64,000 bases of DNA from Stenocarpella maydis. Its lineage: Eukaryota > Ascomycota > Sordariomycetes > Diaporthales > Diaporthaceae. Shown piece after piece: positions 30,711 through 43,773 of this stretch. The stretch's first letter is position 1; each line of letters starts with the position of its first letter. The translations under genes and the position numbers were made by a program. The notes under the pieces were generated by a model. That model worked only from the letters and a program-made list of their open reading frames with translations. It was not told the DNA's origin and did not search any database. The stretch lies in NCBI GenBank assembly GCA_002270565.1, contig NQMI01000003.1, positions 902,876-966,875 on the forward strand, given 5' to 3'.

Positions 30711-32508
30711 ATGGGATCCGTACACCCAGAGGTAAATGAGGTATTATCACTCATCGAAGCGACCGGGTTGCCGCATCCTTCAGGCGCACTGCTTGGATCC
30801 TTTGTCACTGAGGCTCTAGACCCCCCCTTCGCGGCCAAATTTGTGTTGGCGAGGTGCGGCGCCGGACACAGCAACGACGGACAGGCACGTCGTGCGTCTC
30901 TACTCTCTCTAGTAGACGATTGGACCTATGTTGTTGAATCCTGCAAGTTGCCTGGCTCGGGCTGGTGATTGCTTGCTGAGTGCCATGCTAATGACTTTAC
31001 CCGCCGTTCCAGTCACCAAGCACGGAAGTCCCCCGCCTGCGCCAGATGCTGTCGCAAGGCAAGCTATTATCCGCCGCGATGGATCCAAGTGCTGCATTAC
31101 TGGAAGTCCTGGCCACCTTTGGGACCCACTCGTCGTTCAACCCATCCTCCCTGTCCCCTCCCGCTGGGTCAATCCTGCCAGGGATAACATATTCGATATG
31201 CTTGATGCCTTTTTCGGCCCTGGGTATCGTGACTGGTGGCTCTCATATTGCGAGCACCCTGAATTTACAAGCCCTTACCACACCCACTGGCTCGTCTCCA
31301 AGTCAGCGGCACGCGCCTTCTCTCGCGGCGTCCTCAGGCTCAACAGGTTACAGCCATCCATGATAGAGTTCGAGGCCGTCCACATGCCTATTGGACCCGA
31401 GGATCCTATTCAATTCGACGGCTCATACCCACTACTTGGGGATCACTCTCGTGCTGGGACCCAGAAAGTAGATGCGCGCTTCGTCGGCACTCACGCGCGG
31501 CTCTGCAGGAGCGTGCAGCTCATCGAGCTTTCGGATCAGCTCGCGCAACGCGGCACCTCTCTGCCAGTCCTGCCCACGTCCGACGCCTCGGAGGCCAAAC
31601 CACGACTGGCAGCAGTTGCTCCCAGTTTTTGGCCAGGGATCAGCTCACTTGTGCAGCCCTTGCTTAACATCTGCCTTGCCGCCTGGCTCGTTGTCCCTGC
31701 ACAGGTCCGCATTCTGGCCTATAGGACACTGAGACAGGCTGCGCAGCGCTTCATCGAGCCCCAATGCGACACCGTCCAGAGACTCCCGTTTGGGCTCTAC
31801 CTCAAGTGCGCGGTGGACCTGGATAACCTTTGCAACGAAGTCAACGCGCTTCGCATGGTTCGACGGTATACTTCGATCCCGGTGCCGAAGCCGCTGGACT
31901 TCGTCACAGCCCCCACGCATTCAAAAGACGAGCTCGCCCTGGAGGAAGGTTATCTCCTCATGAGCCGTATCCCAGGTGTACCGCTGTCGCGCTGTTACCA
32001 AGTCCTCTCGGACAACGATGCCGCCGGGATCGAAGCCCAGATGCAATCACATATTGCGCAACTGCGGGCCATCCCCCAGGCCACCGGCACCACCCATGCC
32101 ATATGCGACACTCTAGGGGGCGCGTGCAGAGACGGGCGCATGAGGCTTGGAAACCCCATCGGGCCATTCGCAGACGAGGCCGCCTTCAACCAGATGCTGC
32201 GCTACCCCGACGACCCGGCCCGTACGGGACACCGCATATTTTTCACACACGCGGACCTGAACCCGAGGAACATTCTCGTTGATAAGGTGGCCCAGCAGGG
32301 TGGCAGCCTGGGCTGGAGGGTGACGGGTATCGTGGACTGGGAGATGGCAGGGTACTACCCCGAGTATTGGGAGTACACCAAAGCCCTGTACGAGAGGTTC
32401 AGGTGGACTCTTCAGTATCAAAACATGATACACCGGCTGTTTAAGTTTTTTGGGGACTACTCGAGGGAATTTGATGTAGAGAAGCGCAGCTGGGAGGCTG
32501 GTCTGTGA
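30711..32508 (+). CDS. APH/choline-kinase-fold phosphotransferase with HNH-like N-terminal region
   Basis: The C-terminal half is a clear aminoglycoside-phosphotransferase-type kinase domain: PFGLYLKCAVDLDNLCNEVNALR (Lys and Glu of the N-lobe), GYLLMSRIPG (hinge), HADLNPRNILVD (catalytic loop, about residue 492) and GIVDWEMAGYYPEYWEY (metal-binding Asp). The N-terminal part of the large exon (RRDGSKCCITG...LVVQPILPVPSRW...THWLVSKSAARAF) resembles the fungal HNH_2 region, but Gln stands where the first His is expected, so nuclease activity is doubtful. The large exon is secure from about 31029. A first exon 30711-30964 joined by a 64-bp intron (donor GTGATT, branch-like GCTAATGAC, acceptor AAG) gives 577 residues; this splice and the start are inferred and weak. 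The substrate is unknown; fungal APH proteins are not normally resistance enzymes. Confidence 0.75.
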
Positions 32509-33161
32509 CAAGCTGATGCTGCTGGATGTTGCCCTTTGCTGGTAGGTGGCGACCTATAACCCTGGCCATCGGACGAGGACGCATGGTGTGAAAGGCACAA
32601 CATATGTAATTAGGTAGTGGAGAAGGGAGAAACAGGTCTCGTGAGAAATCAAACAACGAATGAGTCGGGCGTGCCTGAATATAAGGGCGAAACTGTTTAT
32701 TGACTGAGATGGGGTGTGCAATTCTCCTTAAAAAAAAAAATCATGGTACCTTGCTCAACTTAATTGAGTATTGTATGACTTGAAAACGGGCAAATGTTTT
32801 AAGGTTCGTGGGTGCATAGCATAGATGGCTTGCTGGGCTGCTGGGGTACCCAATTGGGAGCAGCAAGAGGTACCGCGGTACTTTAGATGGTCTTATCAGC
32901 TCCCTCCTACCGATAAGCCCACAATTTTTTTTCAGTGGTTGAATTGATAGCTCCGTCAAAGGCTTCACTTGCGCCAGGCGACAGATTTTCTTGACAAAGT
33001 TCTTCAGGCCGCTAAATCACAGCAAACGTGGTGCTCGAGATCCGCCATTGATGTCTTCTGGTCCACCAGCTTGGCTCTTCTCAAACAACACCGCCCGAAC
33101 CACGGGATCGCCGACATCCTCCTCCCTCGTCCGGCTCACCACCACACCCAACAACACAGCC
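32509..33161. other. Intergenic, upstream of SRP40-like gene
   Basis: The stretch has an A tract at about 32730 and pyrimidine/T tracts at about 32930. The open frame runs on upstream of the chosen SRP40 start, but only from 32991 and without family similarity. No other gene seen. Confidence 0.5.
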
Positions 33162-34052
33162 ATGGCGCCCAAATCCAAGGACAAGTCTGTCGACAAGACG
33201 AAGGCTACCAAGCCCGCCAAGAAGGCGCACAAGAATGCCACCCCGGCCCCACCTTCCCAGCTTCTGGACCTCGTCGAGAGCTTCCTCTCCTCCAACCAGT
33301 TCGACGACGCCCACGCCGCCTTTAAGCAACAGCGCACCGAGAAGGGCTGGGTCAGACCCGCTAAGGGTACACGACCCGACGGACAGACCCTCGTCGCCGT
33401 TTTCGAGGCCTGGAGCAAGTCCCAGAGCGCTTCCGCGGCCGACAGCTCCGACAGCGACAGCGACGCCGAGGGCGATGTGGACATGAAGGACGTGGCCGCC
33501 GACGGCTCAGACAGCTCCTCTAGCTCGAGCTCCTCCAGCGACAGTGACAGCGAAAGCGCCAGCGACAGCGAGGATGATAGCAAGAAGGCGAAGAAGACGA
33601 AGAAAACTGGAGGGCCACCCGTCACCAAGGCCGAGTCGTCCGACTCATCCTCCTCCGAAAGCGATTCCGATTCTTCGTCCGATTCCTCAAGCGACGAAGA
33701 CGACGACGGTGCTGCCAGGCCAGGTCTTGGTGCATTATCGACAGCCAAGCCTGCCGGCCCCAATCCGCTGAAGCGCAAGGCTGCTTCCGAGAGCGATTCC
33801 TCCGATTCTGCTTCCGATTCCGACTCCAGCTCTTCTTCGAGAGACTCCGATTCCTCCAGCTCCGAGGATGAGAAGCCAAAACTCAAGAAGCACAAGGTCG
33901 AGGGGAGCTCTGACTCTGACTCTGAATCTGACTCTGGTTCCAGTTCAGACTCGTCCTCGGGCTCCAGCAGCGACGGCGACAGCGACTCCGACTCCGACGA
34001 CGAGTCCGAGCAGCTCAAGAAAGCCGCTGCCACTAAGCTCCCCGATTCTGGA

Positions 34053-34089
<37 letters not shown>

Positions 34090-34499
34090 CCTCTGGCTCT
34101 GACTCCGACGACAAGGGCCCCAAGCCCGCCACCAACGGCTCCGACTCCTCCGTAACCATGGGCAAGACCTCGCCGGAGACCTTCCCCCCTCTGCCCCCAA
34201 ACCCGGCCGCCGCCGCAACAAAGAAAAACAACCGCGGTGGCAAGAAGGATGCGGCCGCGGAGAGGAAGGTTCCCAATGAGCCCTTCTCCCGCATCCGCAA
34301 GGACATCAAGGTCGACGACAGGTTCCGCTCCAACGCGTTCACCGACAACGCGCATGACTGGGGCCGCAAGGCCCACGAGGACCTGATCGTCACCCGTGGC
34401 AAGGGCTTCACCAAGGAGAAGAACAAAAAGAAGAGAGGTAGCTACCGTGGCGGCTTCATCGACGTGAACGCCCATCAGGGGATCAAGTTCGATGACTAA
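33162..34499 (+). CDS. SRP40: SRP40/Nopp140-like nucleolar phosphoprotein
   Basis: A single exon for 445 residues. The N-terminal part (PSQLLDLVESFLSSNQFDDA, about residues 31-51) is LisH-like. Residues about 90-360 are alternating acidic serine tracts and Lys-rich patches typical of Nopp140/SRP40, sites for casein kinase 2. The C-terminal SRP40_C domain is highly conserved: PFSRIRKDIKVDDRFRSNAF, GKGFTKEKNKKKRGSYRGGF and a final GIKFDD. The family acts in the nucleolus as a chaperone for box C/D and H/ACA snoRNPs and in ribosome biogenesis. The ATG at 33162 (MAPKSKDKSV) was chosen because the frame upstream has no family similarity. The low-complexity Ser codons create a long antisense open frame that is not a gene. 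Confidence 0.93.
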
Positions 34500-36100
34500 A
34501 GCCAGCTTCGAGCAATTGTTCAAGAGGATGCGAGAAATTCTGGTTAGACGGCGTTGCCGGCAGGCTCCTGGGCCAATGTGAAGGCATGACTTCAGTGCTA
34601 AGCTGGGGCTCGATCGAATCCTACGTGCGCAAAAAAGTTTCGGATTCAGTCAGGCAGGGATCCGGGAGTCCCACATCTTTGGGGTCCAGTGTGGACTTCT
34701 TATGGGAAACAAAGACGGCTGAGCGCTTGGACGGGCGCTGGGACACGCGAGGCCAGCATTGTCAAGTCTTTGGATGCCTCCACTCACTCGCCAGCAACAT
34801 CGTCTTCTCTGCTGACCCAAGGAGGAAGCCTCTCTTGTCAGCAGGTGCGACGGAATCCACCATGGTAGGGGCCCCGACGGTCTTGAACCACCGCATCACA
34901 TGCTTCCAAACGGGGAGATTCGTTCCCCACCACAACTGCTGGACCTTGCAGAGGGATCAGCCTCGCGTCGATGCCATGGGGTCAACTTTTAGCATTTTGC
35001 ATGGCGCTGATGATTATAGGGGATGGAAAATACACCTTTGACTTTACTTAGCCCTAGACCAAGGCGGAACATTTACCTGCAGAGTTATCTTCCTTTGTGT
35101 TGGTCACTGATGCTCGATACCTTGTCATATAGCAGGTTCAGCTATATTCTCCGAGCGCTCTAGCTTCAGTGTCTAAGTATCCTAGACACGCCCAAAATAG
35201 AGAGGAGAAGGTACTAGTGAAGCATGTCATAAGTTGAAGTTACCAGTCACTTTAATTTAAACTTGATCTCGCAAGACTAATATATGATATATATGTTACT
35301 ACTAGTACGGCAACTGACTTTTACGGCTAGCTGGTTGCCCCTTTACTGTTAGAAGACGGTATGAATCCTGGAGGCTATTTCTAAGGTTTATAGCCCTTCA
35401 TATAACAGGTAGAAAGTTGAAGATAGGAGCTTGCGAGATAGGTAGATTGCCTCTGGATAGCTGGATGGGGCCTTGATCCGGAATTTTTGTAATCGTAGAT
35501 GTTCAGGGCTCACCACGAACGGTCATAATGTTCACATGCTTTCAATTTTTGAAACTAAAGAGAGCTCAGCTCGCCGCGTTTCCGGTCACTGAATCGCGCT
35601 CCTTGTATGTCCTTTAAGAACCCTTGGGAAAAGGGGCAGTACCAATCAGGTGGATGGGAACCTATGTATAACTGGTAAAACATGAGGTACCATGCCCTCT
35701 GTATGCCCAAGCAGATGTATAGACTGGCTCAGAGTTTCTCAGTGGATTGAACTCGTGTTCCGAGGTTCCAATCCTCAAGACTGTCTCGAGGAGGCAATTC
35801 AGGTCCACAGCCTTCCAGCGGTTGATGCATGAGATGACGTTTTTTTTTAGTCTTTTCGGAAATGATCCATCCCTTTCCTAGGAATAACTGCCTCTGGGGC
35901 CCGCAGCCTGTGGGGTATCTAGATATGGCCAGGTCGAAGTCTCACCATAAAAGAAAAGATAGGTATATTGTCTAGACGACCAGAAATAGGTTATTGCCAA
36001 AGAGTAATATTAACGGGACTGCGTAGCTATTCGCTCTAAGCAGAATCTATTTAATTTTGCACCACAATCACTATGTACAGATCTCACATAGTTATGCAGG
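34500..36100. other. Intergenic, no gene recognised
   Basis: The stretch begins GC-normal and becomes AT-richer from about 35040 to 36060. A 151-codon open frame at 34586-35041 has no domain and poor coding character. From 35200 the sequence has the look of old, diverged repeat DNA, but no element could be named. Confidence 0.5.
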
Positions 36101-37738
36101 GCGGGACTCAAGGCGGGACTTGGCTCATTGGAAAAGTGGCCTCTATTAATACCTTCTGTGGCCGAACAAGGCCGTCACAGACACTTGGGTTCGCGTGCGA
36201 TTCAGATGTGATCAACAACATCGACTGAAAGTGCGATCTGGGCCTGGGGCATCCCGTAATCGCCACACTGGGAACTGCTCCGTGACGTGTTGGCAACGGA
36301 CTTCGGAGTGACTATTGAATATCGCCTCCGCGGCATCTGCGCATGGAATTACAAAGCTGACGACGAGTCCACCTCGTGGCCTACATTCACGCGCAATCTC
36401 TTGTGCGAGCCAAGCTCAGGTCGTCCTCAAGGCTTGCTGTGCGCTCCCCAAGCTACCAAGCACGCAAGGGCCATGGTAACTCATCGCCCTATAAAAGGTA
36501 CCCGGTCATGCGAGGCAACAAGGCAGAGGGCCGGGGGGGGATTCTCATCGCCTGTAAGGTTCCGACCGCTCTGCTATCCACCGATATAATCACAATGAGT
36601 TGTCTCCGCGAAGTCCGGTTTGCTGCTTGGTGCTCGCACACGGTGGCATGCACAGGCACAGCCCCATCTGCGGCAGCAGGAGCCAGTGTCCCAAACCACA
36701 CACACAATTCTAATCAATACCTCTTGGGAGATCAATTGGAGTAATTTACCCTTGTGGCGGGCACGTCCGTCGGTGAAGTCTGCATGCGGTTAATGGCAAC
36801 GTTACAGGAAGTTGGCTTGTCCGAGTGATTCCGTACGAAGGTATCTGACAGTGAAAGACACAATGGCTTTGGGAAAGTTCCGCTCAAGATCACACATTGT
36901 CCGTCTGGAATGAGTCATCACTGCTGCAGGACGACTTGCTCCACCATCTGCAAGGCGCTGCTTGCGGGTCCTCCCCACCCTTTTTTTTTTTTTTTTGTCC
37001 GTGTTCACCCTAACTGGCGACCAGCCCCTGCTCATATAAATGAAAAAAAAAAAAGTTATCGCTGGATGCGACTGGGAGTAATTCCCAACCGTGGCTATAA
37101 AAGATCACGTTACCTCGGAAGCCCCGAGCACACCTTTCGCCGTACGTTCGAATAAGGTGATGAGGCGATATGATAGAGATGAGACACTCTTACCGCCTCG
37201 CCAAGGGGGGTTTCGCGGGCTGTTGTTACGCAACAGCAACAGTGATGATGTTGCTGAAGATGCAGGGTAAGCACAAAGAAGCAAGATGGAGGCCAGACAT
37301 GGTACAGATTTCGGCGATGACAGCGCTTGCTTACCCAAGGTACCTACAGTGAGCTCCCCTGTCCCGCACTCCTATTCTTTTCTCCCCCCCAGGCCCGAGA
37401 GGAAGCCGGAGCACCACACATGTGGGTTAGATGACCGCCTTTCCTTGGCAGCAGGAAGCAGTCAGCACGCCGTTTGTGTCAAGGCGATCTCCGCTCCCCC
37501 GCTTGGGAGGGAGAGTGTCCTTCAGCCCTACGAGGTAGGATAGAGTGCTGACACCTAGGGGGCAGAACAGCCAAACGGTGAGGTCCGGTGCGCTGGAAAC
37601 CAATTAGGTCTCAGGGCATGAGAGAGCGAGATGACGAGGATGACTTTGGTGATCGGCGAGCGGGCGGTGCGGTGTGCGAGACTCGGTTGAGGAGGGGAAA
37701 GCTGCTCTGTGAGATGGGCAACCAGGTAACAAATGGAG

Positions 37739-37799
37739 ACAGACAGGCAGGCAGATAGACAGGCAGGCAGACAGGCAGACAGGCAGGCAGGCAGGCAGG
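37739..37799. repeat. (CAGG/CAGA)n microsatellite
   Basis: About 60 bp of mixed CAGG and CAGA tetranucleotides. Confidence 0.95.
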
Positions 37800-39370
37800 G
37801 TGCGCGAGAGGGCGGCTCTGCGCTGTGCACCGCAGAGCCGCACGCCTACTTGCGACGGCCCGCCAGGAATGCTGGGGCATGCGCGAGGGTGAGAAGTGCG
37901 ACTCAGCAGGCTGAGACATGATGTGGCACACATGCTTCTCGACTTGATTGCCTGTTTCTGGCTGCGTTGTGCACCTTGCCGCCGCTGCATGAGGTGCCGC
38001 CGTAGCCCCGTGTGCGACACAGCTGGTGGCAGTGGTAGCCTGACCGCCCTGCGCATTCCATAGGGATGCGGTTGTGCCTACGGGACCAGGTCGCAGAGCC
38101 TCCTTGGATCCCAAATGGTCTCCACCGAGGCCAGTAAGAGGGGTCATGTGTAAACTTGTGCGACAGCAGACGGCGGGGGGGCTTACAGCCATCTGCCCCG
38201 CCCAGCAGGTTGGCACGGGTTGCACGATGCTGAGTGAAGCCGCTGGCCCCTGGCAACCAGCCTCCATTACGATACAGAATCGGATGGCGCCCTGGGCACC
38301 GAGAGTCGGCCAAGGAATGGCACCCTATCGCGACCAGACGATGGTTCCAAGGCCGGGCAGGAGGGTGTTGTCACCAGAGGAGCTGATACCTTTGATGTCG
38401 CGTCGGTGGTCGCCCCGGTCCATGCCTGGCTGGCCCGACCTATTCTATCCTTGGGAGCATGCCTTTCGGCGACCAGAGGAGCGGCTGACTGGGGCTGGGT
38501 AGCTCCTGTGGTCTGATGTTGGGAATGCGAACATGGGCTGGAAAAGGCATCACGCAGGCGCTCTGGGGCCGGCGGCCTGAAGGCCTTCTTTGATCGTGAT
38601 AGCTGAGAGTGGTTTCCGAGGCGAGGTTCCAAGAAACGCCGGCTCGAACGGGCGGACGGGAATGCAGGTGGGGAGAGGCTCTCGTGCACATCAGCTGAGG
38701 GTAGGGGATTCTTCGTACCCGCTTGCATGCCCAAAAGAGACACTTTGGGACTCATGGGTAGGAGGCATTACCTCAATATTGGCAGCGGAGATGACGCCAT
38801 GCAGCGTGACGGCGCCGGGGGGGGGCGGATGTGTCAAGCACGGGGATGGGCGTCGGGACCGAGAGGATGCGAGACGTAGACGAGGTTCAGCTCGAAAAGG
38901 GCCGGAGCTAGACACGGCTTGCAGATGCCCGCGGGATGATGTAATAAATCGGTGTTGAACCCTGCAGGCCAAGCTCGCCGTCTCGTCGTCCGATGCGACA
39001 GCTCGTGTAGAGGGATTCCGCGTGCGGTACATTTGAGTATCTATCAGGGACCAGGCCAGGTTCCTTTCACGCCAGTTGGGCGACCTGAAAACGCGGAGGA
39101 TTGGCAGCATGGCCGGTCAAGCGACAGCTGGCTGAGCCCCCCCCCCCTTCCCCCCCCGGCGCTAGTGCAGAGTTGACGACGGGGACGGAGCGACATCGAG
39201 CCGCATGGCCCTCGGATGGTGACTCAGGCCGACCGAAGATTGACGGAATTATTCATCCCAGGTGTCCAATTCCGCCGATTCCATGCAAGAGATGATGGCG
39301 GTGCCCTAGGTAGCCAGGTTAGCGTGCTGAAAACACAGCCTGGGGTTCTTGGTTTTTTCCTCTTCTTTTT

Positions 39371-39387
39371 GGGGGGGGGGGGGGGGG
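39371..39387. repeat. Homopolymer of 17 G
   Basis: A run of 17 G follows a CTTCTTTTT stretch. Its length is a likely sequencing uncertainty. Confidence 0.95.
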
Positions 39388-39923
39388 TTGGTCATGACGA
39401 TGGTTGAGAGACAGCATGCTGGGCTGGTGAATGCATCGAATGACAGACGCAGGTGAAGCAAGGGCGGGAGCAAGGAGCGAGGACGCGGAGGGGCCCGTGT
39501 CGCGTGCCCCATGTCCCAGTGGACGGTGACGGTGGGGTGAGTCTTGCAGTGGCTAATTAATATGTACATACATAGCTACTAGTAAGGACGGCAACAAAAG
39601 GACCCTGTCGGGACCCTGTCGGGGTTGCATGTTGCAGTTGAAACAAACAAGCCGAGACTTTGTGCTGATTATGTCGTTAGGTACGCAATCTGAATTTCAG
39701 TTGGCAAGGTGAGTGAGTGATGCAGTGGGCCCGTGGTACGTGCCAATGTACCTGGCATAGTATTCCCGGGCACAGATACCTCGACAGCCCGAGTGCCGTC
39801 CGCTGCCCAGCAGGCTGGGTCGACGATCCCCTGCCACGGCTGGCCCGTGCACCTCGCGCCCAGCCCGCACGGTACCGCGATACCCGGTACATCAGATTGA
39901 TATGTACCTCGTGTACAAATGCA

Positions 39924-39995
39924 TATGTGGTGTACACATGCATAGTATATGTGGTGTACACATGCATAGCATATGTGGTGTACACATGCATAGCA
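39924..39995. repeat. 24-bp tandem repeat, three units, palindrome-rich
   Basis: Three head-to-tail 24-bp units starting TATGTGGTGTACACATGCAT differ at one position. Each unit contains GTGTACAC and ATGCAT, both self-complementary. Degenerate half units extend on both sides. It lies about 11.8 kb upstream of the bZIP gene in otherwise single-copy DNA. Confidence 0.9.
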
Positions 39996-42900
39996 TATGT
40001 ACGCACGCGCTGGGGAGCAGCGGAAGGCATGCGTGCGCCCTTGCCCGCCCTTTCTGGGTGTGTCTGATCTGGACCCCACCACGAAAGAGCGGACCACGGA
40101 CCCGTGCGTGGCCATCACATCAATCACCCGAACCACAACCACCACACTGCGTATGCACACATCTCGAGTCGACAGCACACATCGCCATCTCGCCGTCCCG
40201 CCAAAGCTGCCATCCACTGCCCATGCCGCATGTCGCATGTCACATCCATGTCGCATCTTCCTCATCCGCTCCCCCTTCGGCCAACACCGCCCCGCGAGCC
40301 TCCTCCTGTCCTGCCGCCATCCTGCCCTGCTGCCGGCACTGTCCGCACGCCCTCGCTCACGCATGCCCGCACGCAGCAGAGGTGACTATGACGGACAGTG
40401 ACGGCGACAGCGCATCAGTCATGCAGCGGGCCTGTCTCTCCGCTGTTTCGCGCCATGTCGCTTGCCTCGCCTCGCCTTGCCCTGCCTCAGTCCGTCCTCG
40501 CCGCCTACACATGCGCCGGCTCAAGCTCCGACCCGTGTCGGGATTTACCAAGGGCCGCCCAGCCGTGCCACGCCTGATGTCGAGTTTCCAAGCCTTGTAA
40601 TATCACGATGCCATATGACAGCTGCGACTGCCATGCAGTCGAGCCAGCACAGGTTGGCATGTGGGATCGGCCTTTGCCAACGGCCATCCCATTGGCACTT
40701 GGGTCTCTGATTCGCTGCCGTCCTAGGGTTCAAACGCCGGATCGTACCGAGCTTGGCCCCTCCGACTGCCTGTCTCTGCTGCCGACCTTTTTCGCCATTG
40801 CTCGCATGCACGACTGTGTCAGCAACTCCCCACGGCCAGGGCAAAGATCAGCCATCTCTCCGCCAGACAGGGCCGTGCGCCGTGCAACCCCAAGGGCGAC
40901 GGTCGAGTTCCTGGCCAGCACTGACTCATCCCTGCGCATCCATCATCACCGATCCCGATACGGGGGGGACGCCTGGGTTTTGCTCTGCCCTGCCCTGCCC
41001 TGCACCGTCCCGCTCTGGGAGGGCCGGTCCAAATCGCCCAGCCCTTGGGAGCCGTTGCCATGGGCTCTGCGACAGGTCGCCGCCTGCCTGCCTGCCTGCG
41101 TGGCACGATGCAGGAAGTGAATGCGTCTTGTGCCACAAACAAGCAAGCAGCGGGCCACCTGACTGACAGGCATGCCTGGTCCGGCGTCCTCTCCACAGCC
41201 GGCTCGCTACGTGCTGATCTGTTCCCCTCTGTCGGGTCTGTCTGGGGTGTGGGGCCCATCTTCAGCCCTACGGTTCCCGTCCAATCCCATCCGCTGTCAG
41301 TAAGGCTGCTGCACCACGCGGCGATGCCGATCGAACCTCCACTCCGTTCTCTTTTGATCGCGAAAAAGGCCATGCCCTGCGGTACAGCACTTGCACCTGC
41401 CAGTGATCAGCACTGCCTCGTCCTCGGCAGCATCATCGCCATGGCCATGGTTTCCCGAAGTGGACCCATGCGGCAATCCTTCCAAGCACCAACTCCGCCC
41501 TTTGGGTACGCCCTGCCGTCTGCAGACAACCTGCCCACCTTGGACGACGTCGCCTGGAATTCCTCTCACCCCATCTTGGCTGGCGCGGATCGCAATTTCT
41601 AATCCGGTAACCCAGGGTCGGTCGGATTACAAGGCCGGCACGCGGAGCTAATCCGTAAATACATACCTGCGTGGCGACCAAGGTACACGTTGCACTTCTT
41701 AGCGGCTACGCCATCATCTTCTCCTCCCAGGACGGCCTACCCACGAGGACATGCGTTATCCTTATCATTGGCCCCCAAAGCGAGCCAGCCTTAGCCTTAC
41801 AGGGCCCATGTAACTACGAAATTTGGCGAAAGTCAATTAGACGTCTGACAACGGGCACATGCGTGACCTGAGCGCCAAGGTGCTTCCAGCATCACCTTGA
41901 AAGCAACAAACCAGACTCGTCTTGGGCCTCAGATTCCCTGGGAAGCGCTCTCGACAGGTCCGACTCAACAGTCCCGCGAGCGCATTTGAGGGATCAAATC
42001 TTTGACACCGCCCTCATGAACCACGGCCTCATGTCTGCAGCCGTCCTCTGGGAGCTAATCTCGGGCGGCCGCGGAGGATCCGAGATCCCCAATCCATTGT
42101 CCAGAAATACCTGGGAGAAACGCTCGCACAGCCGGCCCAGGGTCTGCAGCAAAAACTCGGCGCACTGGCCGTTTTACACTTTTTGAGTTTACGGTGCCGA
42201 CGGGGATCTTTTGTCCACACACTACTCCACCTTGTGTAACCAACCAAAAGGCGTGGCGGCAGTCGGACTGTTAGGGTAGATACTACGGTACGCTACAGTG
42301 CCCGGGCTAAACGCTAGTTCACCCTGCCTGTCGCCGGATCGGTCCACAGCCCTCGGGCTTGGTGCTTTGGCGTCAAGGGCATATTCTCGCACGTCCAGCA
42401 GCCCCTACAGTCCTACTATTGTCGCAATCTTGTGTGTTGCATCCATGGATGGGCGTAAATGCAGCTGTCTCTCGGGGACCTCACTTACTCACCACTCTAT
42501 CTGCGCACCTCAAGCCCACTCGTCTATCTGGCTGGCTGGCTGGCCACCCGGCTCTGGGCTGAACCAACAAATAATTTACCGACCGGCGTCCCCTCATCTG
42601 GGGAGTATGGCTCATGCAGATGCATTCTACATACTACTCGGTCCGGCTTGTGGGAGGTGATCTGGGCAGCTGGGCTGGCTGAGCCGAGCCATCACGGCTT
42701 TCCCCATCCAGCTGCTTGGGGTACAGACATTTCCATTCCCAGACAGGACCGAGCGCACAGCTCAGCCGGCAGTAGGCAGTGCCACAGCGGTGCCGCATGG
42801 CTGGTATGTCGGTTCTCCGGCTGAACGAATAGCCTCTGGGGATGTCCAGCCCTCAACATATCGCTGTAAATTTAAGTTTAGGCATCGCGAGCGGGCGCGA

Positions 42901-43750
42901 GCGGGAGACGGAGAGAGGGTGTGGGTGAGTGAGTGACAGATCAGGGCCGGGAATAATCGCCCCAGGCCTTGCTTGTGTTTCCGAGCGGCACAGCCCCCTG
43001 CGCACGAGCTGCACTTTGCAAACCCGCCAGGGAGGCTCCTTGTAATCTCTCGTTCAGCTAGCTACCTAGGTACTGTGTAGGTAGGCAGGGCTGGCTCCGC
43101 GCCCGCAAGAGGGCCCGCCCGGGGCTCGTCCGCTGTGCCCTGCGCCTGCGCACTTGTGCTGAGCGAAGGAGGATTTGTGTGTTTGGTCGGGTTTGTGCTA
43201 TTTGATTGGGCACGGAGCTGGAAATGCCATTCCAGTGATCCCAGCCAGCGGGTTTTGTCTGGTAGAGCGCGATATCCTATCACATCTACCACTCAACCTT
43301 TGCCCCTGCTGTCACGCTGGCTCCTCTCTTCGAGGTAGTCTACATGCTGTATTTTCGGATATCTACCGAAGGAAGATGACGGCCTTGCTTTTTCTGTCTT
43401 CTTTGCTAGATATCTTTTCCCCCGCTTCCCGTCTGGTGGGTGTCGGCAACCCGGGCTAGCCATAGTTGGGATAGTGTTTTGTGGCTGTCCTTTTCCTGCT
43501 TTGTCGGTTTTTTTCCTTCATCTTTGCTCTTATTACCAGGATCCCGGCGTCCCATGCTCACAATATGAGAAATTCAGACGAATATCAAGCTTTAGACCCT
43601 CCCGTATATGTGCTGTTGACTCTGCACAACAACTGGCAGGCCGAACCACAAACCCTGTGGCATATGCAGGCGTGGCTGGCCCCAGATCTGAGGTCGTTCG
43701 GCAACCAAGTGTCTTGCCCAAAAAGCAGTTGGCTACCCAGATCCTTTGTT

Positions 43751-43773
43751 GCGGTGCGGTGCGGTGCGGTGCG
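43751..43773. repeat. (GCGGT)n microsatellite
   Basis: Over four units of GCGGT, followed by a GCGAA pair and then a GCGTGC tract to about 43812. Confidence 0.9.

Larger units (their letters stand above)
36101..43000. other. GC-rich gene-poor region, part 1
   Basis: About 7 kb without a gene I can support. Open frames are many because of the GC content and microsatellites, but none shows a domain, a plausible start context with introns, or a strand-specific codon bias. Notable contents are a CAGG/CAGA tract at 37739-37799, a C tract near 39140, a G tract at 39371-39387 and the 24-bp tandem repeat at 39924-39995. Confidence 0.5.

Noticed and set aside
33017..34426. 469-codon open frame antisense to the SRP40-like gene
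   Set aside because: It is the mirror of Ser/Asp/Glu-rich codons; the product is low-complexity Ser/Glu/Leu and the sense frame carries a conserved SRP40_C domain.
35755..35800. tRNA-like B-box GGTTCCAATCC
   Set aside because: No matching acceptor stem, D arm or A box could be formed around it.
41045..41602. 185-codon plus-strand frame in the gene-poor region
   Set aside because: No domain, unusual composition for a fungal protein, and overlapping equal-length frames on the other strand.
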